Below, piece after piece: positions 1-5,366 of a stretch of 8,212 bases of DNA. The stretch covers positions 1-8,212 of the forward strand of contig CAMLCW010000237.1 in the NCBI GenBank assembly GCA_946478645.1, read 5' to 3'. The position numbers were made by a program, and so were the translations under genes. Origin of the DNA: an uncultured Variovorax sp. GTDB lineage: Bacteria; Pseudomonadota; Gammaproteobacteria; Burkholderiales; Burkholderiaceae. The notes beneath the pieces are model-generated. The model saw only the letters and a list, made by a program, of their open reading frames with translations. It did not search any database and had not been told where the DNA came from. Within the stretch, counting starts at the first letter, position 1, and each line of letters opens with the position of its first letter.

Positions 1-1297
1 ACGAGGCCTGCGTGGCCTCGCCCGCGGTGTGCGAGATGTCGAAGCATTCGACGCGAAGCGTATCCAGATCGTCGGGCGCGAGTTCGAGTGCGTCGGCCAG
101 CGCGCGCGTGCGGGCCTGCTGCGAGCCCTCCTCCGCCAGCAGCCGCGCGAGCTGGATGCCGGCGTTGGTCTCGGCCATCTCGAGCCAGTGCCGGCGCTGC
201 TCGCGCGGCTGGAACACGGCCGTCACGCGCGAGCCCGCCTGCTGCGAGATCGCCTCGATCAGTTCGCGGCCCACCGGATGGCTCAGCACCAGCGTGGCAG
301 GCACCGGCACGTCGATGTAGTGCTGCGCGATGAAGGCCTCGAGCACCTGCACTTCGATCGGATCGGCGATGGCCGGCGCCGCGCCCTCCTCCGCGTCGAG
401 TTCGCCGTGGTGGATCAGCGAGGCGTCCTCCACATGCACCGGAAAGTACGCACGGTCGCCCAGGTGCCGCCCGCCGCGCACCATCGCCAGGTTGACGCAG
501 GCCTTGCCGCCCTGCACCTTCACGGCCAGGATGTCCACGTCCTTGTCGGACGCGATCTCGATCGACTGCTGGTGCAGCACGCGCGAGATCGCCGACATCT
601 GGTTGCGCAGTTCGGCCGCCTGCTCGAACTCGAGCTTCTCGGCATGCGCGGCCATGCGGGCTTCGAGCTTCGACAGCACCTGCTGGGTGTCGCCCATCAG
701 GAAGGCTTCGGCGCTGGCCACGTCCTGCGCATAGGCCTCGGGCGCGATGTGGCCCACGCACGGGCCCGAGCAGCGCTTGATCTGGTACAGCAGGCACGGC
801 CGCGTCCGGTTGGCATACACCGTGTCCTCGCAGGTGCGCAGCTTGAACACCTTCTGCAGCAGCTGGATCGACTCCTTCACGGCCCAGGCGCTCGGGTACG
901 GCCCGAAATAGCGATGCTTCTTGTCGACCGCGCCGCGGTAGTACGCGAGCCGCGGAAACTCGTGCGAGGCGATCTTCAGGTAGGGGTAGCTCTTGTCGTC
1001 CCTGAACAGGATGTTGTAGCGCGGCTTGAGCGTCTTGATCAGGTTGTTCTCGAGCAGCAGCGCCTCGGCCTCCGAGCGCACCACCGTGGTCTCCATGCGC
1101 GCGATCTTCGAGATCATGTGGCCGATGCGCGTGCCGCCGTGGCTCTTCTGGAAGTAGTTGGCGACCCGCTTCTTCAGGTTGCGCGCCTTGCCCACGTAGA
1201 GCACCGCGCCCGCCGCGTCGAAATAGCGGTAGACGCCCGGCAGCTGCGGCAGGGCCGCGACTTCGCTGAGCAATTGTTCGGAATGCACGTCTGACAT
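1..1297 (-). CDS. uvrC: Excinuclease ABC subunit C (UvrC), partial: C-terminal part lies beyond the window's left edge
   Basis: UvrC makes the two incisions around a DNA lesion after UvrA/UvrB have located it (nucleotide excision repair, cytoplasm). The frame is open from an ATG at 1297 to the window edge, giving 432 codons; E. coli UvrC is about 610 residues, so roughly the last third is missing. Visible parts: a GIY-YIG nuclease domain at about residues 18-95 ([20 protein letters not shown] with R39, LLENNLIK with E83); four cysteines C156, C168, C176 and C180 in the arrangement known to hold the Fe-S cluster of UvrC; a UVR (UvrB-contact) helix around 222-240; and the start of the second, RNase H-like nuclease domain with CFDISHT, whose D420 matches the E. 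coli catalytic D399. Residues 288-312 are acidic and look like a variable insertion. No good ribosome site precedes the start. The gene is divergent from earP. Identification is firm. Confidence 0.97.
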   Translation of the reverse strand, partial: MSDVHSEQLLSEVAALPQLPGVYRYFDAAGAVLYVGKARNLKKRVANYFQKSHGGTRIGHMISKIARMETTVVRSEAEALLLENNLIKTLKPRYNILFRDDKSYPYLKIASHEFPRLAYYRGAVDKKHRYFGPYPSAWAVKESIQLLQKVFKLRTCEDTVYANRTRPCLLYQIKRCSGPCVGHIAPEAYAQDVASAEAFLMGDTQQVLSKLEARMAAHAEKLEFEQAAELRNQMSAISRVLHQQSIEIASDKDVDILAVKVQGGKACVNLAMVRGGRHLGDRAYFPVHVEDASLIHHGELDAEEGAAPAIADPIEVQVLEAFIAQHYIDVPVPATLVLSHPVGRELIEAISQQAGSRVTAVFQPREQRRHWLEMAETNAGIQLARLLAEEGSQQARTRALADALELAPDDLDTLRVECFDISHTAGEATQAS

Positions 1298-1304
1298 GGC
1301 GGAT

Positions 1305-1310
1305 ATTGTG
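1305..1310 (-). promoter_or_regulatory. Possible -10 box for uvrC
   Basis: On the minus strand the hexamer CACAAT (4 of 6 to TATAAT) lies only 7 bases upstream of the uvrC ATG. If used, transcription would begin at or next to the start codon and give a leaderless or nearly leaderless mRNA, which would fit the lack of a ribosome site. No convincing -35 box is seen 16-18 bases upstream. It is one of the few AT-rich spots in the 51-base gap. Confidence 0.28.
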
Positions 1311-1317
1311 GCGTGCG

Positions 1318-1329
1318 CCGGCGCGCCGG
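1318..1329. repeat. 12-bp perfect palindrome in the uvrC/earP divergent gap
   Basis: CCGGCGCGCCGG reads the same on both strands and sits near the middle of the 51-base gap between the two divergent starts. It overlaps a second palindrome, GCGCCGGCGC (1315-1324). It could be an operator or simply reflect GC-rich sequence, where such palindromes are frequent. Confidence 0.35.
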
Positions 1330-1348
1330 GGCGGGCACACTCCCATGC

Positions 1349-2446
1349 ATGCACTGGGACATTTTCTGCAGGGTCATCGACAACCACGGCGACCTGGGCG
1401 TCTGCTGGCGCCTCGCGAGCCAACTCGCGGCGCTCGGCGAGCGGGCGCGGCTCTGGATCGACGACGCCACCGCGCTGCACTGGATGGCGCCGGGCGGGTG
1501 CGAAGGCGTGCAGGTGATCGACTGGCTCGACCCCGACGCCGTGCGCCAGGCCGCGGCCGCCGCGCCGCCGGACGTGCTGGTCGAGGCCTTCGGCTGCGAT
1601 CCCGCGCCCGAACTCGTGGCCCGCTTTGCCGAGGCGCAGGCCGCCGGCACCCCTGCGCGCCCATGGATCAACCTCGAATACCTCTCGGCCGAACCGTATG
1701 TCGAGCGCCTGCACGGCCTGCCCTCGCCGGTTTTCAAGGGGCCGGGTTCCGGGCTGTCGAAGCGCTTCTTCTACCCGGGCTTCACACCCGGCACGGGCGG
1801 GCTGCTGCGCGAGCCGGGGCTGCTGGCTAGGCGCTCGCGCTTCGATCGCGCCGCGTGGCTCGCGGCGCAGCAGATTCCGTGGCGCGAGGGCGAACGGCTC
1901 GTATCGCTGTTCTGCTACGAGCCGCCGGCGCTCGGCGACCTGCTGGCGCAGCTCGCGGCGGCCGGCGAACCGACCCGGCTGCTGGTGACTTCCGGCCGCG
2001 CCGCGCACGCCGTCAAGGCCTTTTTTGCCGAACGGAACCAGCCGGAACACGCGCTCAGGGGCATCGGCGCACTGTCGATCTCGTACCTGCCCTACCTGAC
2101 GCAGCTCGATTTCGACCACCTGCTCTGGGCCTGCGACCTCAATTTCGTGCGCGGCGAGGATTCGTTCGTGCGCGCCCTCTGGGCCGGCGCCCCGATGGTC
2201 TGGCAGATCTACCCGCAGGACGACGATGCGCACCACGCCAAGCTCGGTGCCTGGCTCGACTGGTTCGGCGCGCCGGCTTCGCTGCGGGCGTTCCACCACG
2301 CATGGAACGGCTTCGGCAACGCCCGCCTGCCGGCGCTGGCCCCGCTGGCGCCCTGGGGCGAGACGGTGCTCGCCGCACGCGAAAGGCTGCTCGGCCAGCA
2401 GGACCTGGTGACGCAATTGCGGCACCAGGTCGGCGGAAAAAGCTAA
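1349..2446 (+). CDS. earP: EF-P arginine rhamnosyltransferase EarP (DUF2331 family)
   Basis: EarP transfers L-rhamnose from dTDP-beta-L-rhamnose to a single arginine of elongation factor P, activating it for polyproline synthesis. The 365-residue product has the usual family length and a GT-B-like layout. N-terminal signature residues 7-22 read [16 protein letters not shown], with D11 and D15 matching the two essential aspartates known in Pseudomonas EarP (D13/D17). NLEYLSAE (108-115) and FYPGF (141-145) are family-typical. The C-terminal donor-binding motif [13 protein letters not shown] (268-280) contains E270, equivalent to the essential E273, and is followed by [11 protein letters not shown] (285-295). 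I chose the ATG at 1349 because the product then begins [11 protein letters not shown], as homologues do; an in-frame start at 1313 would add 12 arginine-rich residues, and the ATG at 1345 is out of frame. No strong ribosome site is visible. efp follows directly, which independently supports the call. Confidence 0.96.
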   Translation: MHWDIFCRVIDNHGDLGVCWRLASQLAALGERARLWIDDATALHWMAPGGCEGVQVIDWLDPDAVRQAAAAAPPDVLVEAFGCDPAPELVARFAEAQAAGTPARPWINLEYLSAEPYVERLHGLPSPVFKGPGSGLSKRFFYPGFTPGTGGLLREPGLLARRSRFDRAAWLAAQQIPWREGERLVSLFCYEPPALGDLLAQLAAAGEPTRLLVTSGRAAHAVKAFFAERNQPEHALRGIGALSISYLPYLTQLDFDHLLWACDLNFVRGEDSFVRALWAGAPMVWQIYPQDDDAHHAKLGAWLDWFGAPASLRAFHHAWNGFGNARLPALAPLAPWGETVLAARERLLGQQDLVTQLRHQVGGKS

Positions 2447-2449
2447 AAT
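2444..2449 (+). promoter_or_regulatory. Probable -10 box of an efp promoter, overlapping the earP stop codon
   Basis: TAAAAT (5 of 6 to TATAAT) stands inside GCTAAAATAG, an AT-rich island at the earP/efp junction, and its first three bases are the earP stop codon. A start about 7 bases downstream would give an efp mRNA with a leader of roughly 160 bases. The -35 region is unclear: TTGCGG at 2417-2422 is 21 bases away, too far for a standard sigma-70 spacer. I infer that efp can be transcribed independently of earP. Confidence 0.45.
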
Positions 2450-2510
2450 AGCGGGCTTTGCGGATTTCGGCCCGGTTCACCACGACCCGAGATGCTCTCC
2501 GCCAAACCTG

Positions 2511-2577
2511 CCGCGGGACCTGTACCGCGGGGCCAGCACGCCGGCAAATCCCGCAGAACGACGCGGCGGAGCCGCCG
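2511..2577 (+). other. Structured part of the efp 5' leader: two GC-rich stem-loops
   Basis: The 173-base gap between earP and efp contains two inverted repeats on the transcribed strand. CCGCGG at 2511-2516 can pair with CCGCGG at 2525-2530 across an 8-base loop. CGGCG (2564-2568) can pair with CGCCG (2573-2577) across GAGC. Neither is followed by a U-run, so neither is an intrinsic terminator as it stands. The second lies about 40 bases before the efp start. I do not recognise a known riboswitch or leader-peptide motif here. Confidence 0.35.
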
Positions 2578-2607
2578 AGGGCCCCGTGCACCGAGCGGCC
2601 AACATCC

Positions 2608-2613
2608 AGAGAA
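2608..2613 (+). promoter_or_regulatory. Weak ribosome-binding site of efp
   Basis: AGAGAA lies 6 bases before the ATG at 2620. It is only a partial Shine-Dalgarno match, but its spacing is right and it supports this start over the longer in-frame reading frame that runs back to 2458. Confidence 0.45.
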
Positions 2614-2619
2614 CCTGAT

Positions 2620-3174
2620 ATGAAAATCGCTCAAGAAATCCGCGCCGGCAACGTCATCATGCACGGCAAGGACCCGATGGTCGTGCTCAAGACCGAATAC
2701 AGCCGCGGCGGCCGCAACAGCGCCACCGTGCGCATGAAGATGAAGAGCCTGATCGCCAACTTCAACACCGAAGTGGTCTTCAAGGCCGACGACAAGATGG
2801 ACCAGATCGTGCTCGAGAAGAAGGAGTGCACCTACTCCTACTTCGCCGACCCGATGTACGTCTTCATGGACACCGATTTCAACCAGTACGAAGTCGAAGC
2901 CGAGAACATGGGCGACGCCCTGCACTACCTCGAAGACGGCATGCCCGCCGAAGTGGTGTTCTACGACGGCAAGGCCATTTCCGTCGAACTGCCGACCAGC
3001 GTCGAGCGCGAGATCACCTGGACCGAGCCGGCCGTCAAGGGCGACACCTCGGGCAAGGTCCTGAAGCCCGCCAAGATCGCGACCGGCTTCGAAGTGCCGG
3101 TGCCGCTCTTCGTCTCGCAAGGCGACAAGATCGAGATCGACACCCGCACGGGCGAATACCGCAAGCGCGTTTGA
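2620..3174 (+). CDS. efp: Translation elongation factor P (arginine-32 type)
   Basis: EF-P binds the ribosome between the P and E sites and promotes peptide-bond formation at consecutive prolines. The 184-residue product has the standard length. It contains an N-terminal KOW-like domain (about 1-64), a first OB domain (about 65-127) and a C-terminal OB domain (about 128-184) ending in the family signature [11 protein letters not shown]. The modification loop reads SRGGRNSA (28-35); its tip is R32 and not the lysine of E. coli-type EF-P. R32 is the residue rhamnosylated by EarP, encoded immediately upstream, while no EpmA/EpmB-type partner is needed. The in-frame region back to 2458 would add about 54 residues with no similarity to EF-P, so I reject it and start at 2620. 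A terminator closes the gene at 3218-3246. Confidence 0.98.
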   Translation: MKIAQEIRAGNVIMHGKDPMVVLKTEYSRGGRNSATVRMKMKSLIANFNTEVVFKADDKMDQIVLEKKECTYSYFADPMYVFMDTDFNQYEVEAENMGDALHYLEDGMPAEVVFYDGKAISVELPTSVEREITWTEPAVKGDTSGKVLKPAKIATGFEVPVPLFVSQGDKIEIDTRTGEYRKRV

Positions 3175-3206
3175 GGCTGCGGCCTCCTGCCGGCAAGCAG
3201 CCGGCA
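3173..3206 (+). repeat. Two tandem hairpins directly after the efp stop codon
   Basis: GAGGC (3173-3177) pairs with GCCTC (3182-3186) over a TGCG loop and overlaps the efp stop. TGCCGGC (3188-3194) pairs perfectly with GCCGGCA (3200-3206) over AAGCA. Neither has a U-run. Together with the terminator at 3218 they give the efp mRNA three successive 3' stem-loops, which could protect it from exonucleases; that role is inference. Confidence 0.5.
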
Positions 3207-3217
3207 TGCGCTTCCAG

Positions 3218-3246
3218 AAAGGCTCCGCAAGGGGCCTTTTTCGTTT
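3218..3246 (+). terminator. Intrinsic terminator of efp with GCAA tetraloop
   Basis: AAAGGCTCC (3218-3226) pairs with GGGGCCTTT (3231-3239), 9 pairs including one T-G wobble, over the stable GNRA-type loop GCAA. The stem runs into TTTTT (3237-3241), followed by CGTTT. This is a textbook Rho-independent terminator 43 bases after the efp stop codon and separates efp from the LOG-family gene. Confidence 0.9.
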
Positions 3247-3274
3247 GGCACGCTGGCCGTCCACCCGCCCGCCA

Positions 3275-3291
3275 CGCTGCACAATGCAGCG
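3275..3291. promoter_or_regulatory. Perfect dyad over a possible -10 box of the LOG-family gene
   Basis: CGCTGCA (3275-3281) and TGCAGCG (3285-3291) are exact inverted copies separated by CAA. The hexamer CACAAT (3280-3285, 4 of 6 to TATAAT) lies at the centre. A start from it would leave a leader of about 20 bases before the ATG at 3311. The only -35-like sequence, TTGGCA at 3245-3250, is 29 bases away and so does not fit. The dyad may be an operator; no regulator is identified. Confidence 0.35.
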
Positions 3292-3310
3292 AGTCTTCCT
3301 GCACATTTCC

Positions 3311-4174
3311 ATGAACAACACGCACGACCTTCACGACAAGCGCCTGGCCGATGCCTGGGCCACGCTCAAGACACACGCCGAACAGGGCCTGCCGCTCGAC
3401 CCCGATCCCTCGCGCATCGCCTTTGCCGACCCCGAATTCCTGCTGCGCCGCGAAACGCGCGGCGTGCGCATGCAGCTCGAGCTCATGAAGCCCGACCTCG
3501 AGCAGCGCGCGCACGGCATCGAGAACACGGTGGTGGTCTTCGGCAGCGCGCGCTTCCGCAGCGAGGAAGAAGCCGCTTCGCTCGTCGCCCAGGCCGAGGC
3601 CGCCGGCGATGGCACGGCCGCCGAGCGCTGGCGCCGGCTCGCGCGCAGTTCGCACTACTACGAGAAAGCCCGCGCCTTCGGCAAGCTGGTGGCCCAGTAC
3701 AGCAGCGACAAGGAGCCCGAGGACAAGCTCTTCATCTGCACCGGCGGCGGCCCCGGCATCATGCAGGCGGCCAACCGCGGCGCGCATGAAGGTGGCGGCC
3801 TCTCGGTCGGCCTTGCGATCGCGCTGCCGATGGAGGAAGCGGCCAATCCCTACGTCACGCCCGCGCTGAGCTTCAAGTTCCACTACTTCGCGATCCGCAA
3901 GATGCACTTCATGATGCGGGCGAAGGCGCTGGTCGCGTTCCCCGGTGGCTTCGGCACGCTCGACGAGCTGTTCGAGGTCATCACGCTGGTGCAGACACGC
4001 AAGTCCCAGCCGGTGCCGATCGTGCTCTTCGGCTCCGCCTACTGGAAGAAGCTCATCGACTTCGACTTCCTGGTCGAGGAAGGCGTGATCTCGCCGGGCG
4101 ACGTGGATCTCTTCCAGTACGTCGACACGCCCGAGGACGCCTGGAGCGCGATCAAGCGCTTCTACAAGCTGTAG
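3311..4174 (+). CDS. LOG family protein (TIGR00730/Rossmann-fold nucleotide-binding, lysine-decarboxylase-like)
   Basis: LOG proteins cleave nucleoside 5'-monophosphates to free base and ribose 5-phosphate; plant and some bacterial members activate cytokinins, others such as PpnN balance purine nucleotides. The 287-residue product has a Rossmann core from about residue 72 (NTVVVFGSAR), the glycine-rich TGGGPGIMQAANRGA (144-158), RKMHFM (196-201), and the family's PGGFGTLDE (211-219) with catalytic-site E219. The name lysine decarboxylase, often attached to this family, is historical and not supported by the sequence. It carries about 70 extra N-terminal residues compared with short plant LOGs, so it belongs to a longer bacterial subgroup; substrate is unknown. 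I start at ATG 3311; an in-frame ATG at 3284 would add nine residues (MQRVFLHIS) and cannot be excluded, since neither has a good ribosome site. It follows the efp terminator and converges on the MFS gene. Confidence 0.9.
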   Translation: MNNTHDLHDKRLADAWATLKTHAEQGLPLDPDPSRIAFADPEFLLRRETRGVRMQLELMKPDLEQRAHGIENTVVVFGSARFRSEEEAASLVAQAEAAGDGTAAERWRRLARSSHYYEKARAFGKLVAQYSSDKEPEDKLFICTGGGPGIMQAANRGAHEGGGLSVGLAIALPMEEAANPYVTPALSFKFHYFAIRKMHFMMRAKALVAFPGGFGTLDELFEVITLVQTRKSQPVPIVLFGSAYWKKLIDFDFLVEEGVISPGDVDLFQYVDTPEDAWSAIKRFYKL

Positions 4175-4211
4175 GCGCCGCCGGGGCCGGCCCGCGGCGC
4201 TCCTACAGCTT
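4166..4211. terminator. Convergent-gene inverted repeat, possible bidirectional terminator
   Basis: AAGCTGTAGG (4166-4175) is an exact inverted copy of CCTACAGCTT (4202-4211). Inside it CGCCGC (4176-4181) pairs with GCGGCG (4194-4199), leaving CT (4200-4201) bulged; the loop is about 12 G/C bases. The 16-pair stem includes both stop codons, since each gene ends in AAG CTG TAG. No T-run follows on either strand, so efficient Rho-independent termination is uncertain, but the strong stem between two convergent genes suggests an mRNA-end or termination role. Confidence 0.5.
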
Positions 4212-5366
4212 CAGGCCCCAGGTGGCGCGGGCGCCGAGCGCGACCACGCCGCCCACCACCCAGAACACGCCGGCGATCCCGATCAGTGCGCCGAGCGATC
4301 CGAACAGCATCGGCATCGCCACGCTCGACGCGTTGATCGTCATGAGCCGCAGTCCCAGCGCCTCGCCATGGCGATGATGCGGCGTGATCTGGTGCAGCAT
4401 GCTCATCACCATCGGCTGCACCGCGCCCAGCGCGAAGCCGAGCACCACCGAGCACAGGCCCATGCTCAAGGCCGAATCGAGCAGCGGATAGACCGCGAAC
4501 ACGCACGCGGTGACGACGGTGGAGACCAGGATCACGCTGCGCTCCGAGGCGCGCGAAGCCACGATCGGCAGCACGATGCGGATCGCCGCGGCGGCGATGG
4601 CGAAGGCGCCGAGGATCGAGCCGATCACCGAGGCGCCGATGCCGCGGTCGTGACCGAGCACCGGGAGCACGAAAGCGTGCACGTCCCAGCTCGACGACTG
4701 CAGCCAGTTCACGAACAGCAGGCGGCGGAACATCGGCTCGCGCAGCAGGTCCCATGCGCGCGTCGGCACAGCGCCCGCGGCGGGCACCACGGGCGGCGGC
4801 TCGTGCGCACCGCGCGCCAGCAGCCAGCAGATCAGCGGCAGCGCCGCCATGGCCGCGAAGCAGATCCGGAACGCCAGCATGTCGGCGGGCGCGCGCCCGG
4901 CGTGGTCGATCAGCAAGCCTGCCACGAACGGCCCGATGAAATTCGCGACGGCCGGCGCAATCGCGAGCCAGCTGAACACGCGCTTGAGCTGCGTGGGATC
5001 GGTGGCCGAGCGACCGACGTGGCGCTGCAAGGCGATCACGGTCGCGCCGGTCGCACCGCCCGTCAGCAGCGCCGCGAGGCACATCACGGGGAAGGTCGGG
5101 AAGATGACCGCGAGCCCCGCACCGGCGGATGCCGCGATGACCGACAGCCACAGCGGCCGCTTGAATCCGTGGCGGTCGGCGAAGCGCCCGGCCGGCAGCG
5201 CGAGGAACACCTGCGTGAGTGCGAACAGCGCGATCAGCAGGCCCACGGCCGCGGCGCTGTAGCCCAGTTGCAGCGCCAGCAGCGGCGTGGCGAGCCGCAT
5301 GCCCGCCATCGTCGCGTGCAGGCAGACCTGGGCACCGATCACGCGCAGCAGTTCGGAGCCTTTCAC
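4203..5366 (-). CDS. Major facilitator superfamily (MFS) transporter
   Basis: A 387-residue inner-membrane protein with about 12 hydrophobic segments in two halves, the size and layout of an MFS permease. The loop after the second segment has the MFS motif A, GRFADRHGFKR (60-70). A charged central loop (about 184-212) contains three consecutive prolines (190-192) and separates the halves. Substrate cannot be read from the sequence; a drug/metabolite efflux or sugar-type role are both possible. The start is a GTG at 5366 overlapping the rmuC stop by four bases (GTGA), which implies translational coupling; the longer frame upstream lies inside rmuC, is arginine- and alanine-rich, and is not membrane-like. 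It is the last gene of the leftward unit and ends in the inverted repeat shared with the LOG-family gene. Confidence 0.9.
   Translation of the reverse strand: MKGSELLRVIGAQVCLHATMAGMRLATPLLALQLGYSAAAVGLLIALFALTQVFLALPAGRFADRHGFKRPLWLSVIAASAGAGLAVIFPTFPVMCLAALLTGGATGATVIALQRHVGRSATDPTQLKRVFSWLAIAPAVANFIGPFVAGLLIDHAGRAPADMLAFRICFAAMAALPLICWLLARGAHEPPPVVPAAGAVPTRAWDLLREPMFRRLLFVNWLQSSSWDVHAFVLPVLGHDRGIGASVIGSILGAFAIAAAAIRIVLPIVASRASERSVILVSTVVTACVFAVYPLLDSALSMGLCSVVLGFALGAVQPMVMSMLHQITPHHRHGEALGLRLMTINASSVAMPMLFGSLGALIGIAGVFWVVGGVVALGARATWGLKL

Noticed and set aside
29..1294. 421-codon open frame on the plus strand
   Set aside because: It is the antisense of uvrC and is dominated by arginine, histidine and leucine, as expected when a GC-rich gene is read on the other strand. 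The minus-strand frame has clear UvrC motifs throughout.
1341..1359. Imperfect inverted repeat TCCCATGCA/TGCACTGGGA over the earP start
   Set aside because: The arms abut with no loop and contain a bulge, so the realistic hairpin is only five pairs. It is too weak to claim start-codon sequestration.
2458..2619. In-frame N-terminal extension of efp
   Set aside because: EF-P has a fixed length near 185 residues; the extension has no similarity to it and lies in the structured leader. AGAGAA before 2620 supports the short form.
2443..3321. 292-codon minus-strand frame over efp
   Set aside because: The plus strand encodes a full-length EF-P with R32, a leader and a terminator. The minus-strand frame spans the terminator and both intergenic regions and has no family signature.
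5352..5366. Sequence AAAGGCTCCG at the MFS start resembles the efp terminator arm
   Set aside because: There is no matching second arm or T-run here; the ten-base match is most simply chance in coding sequence.
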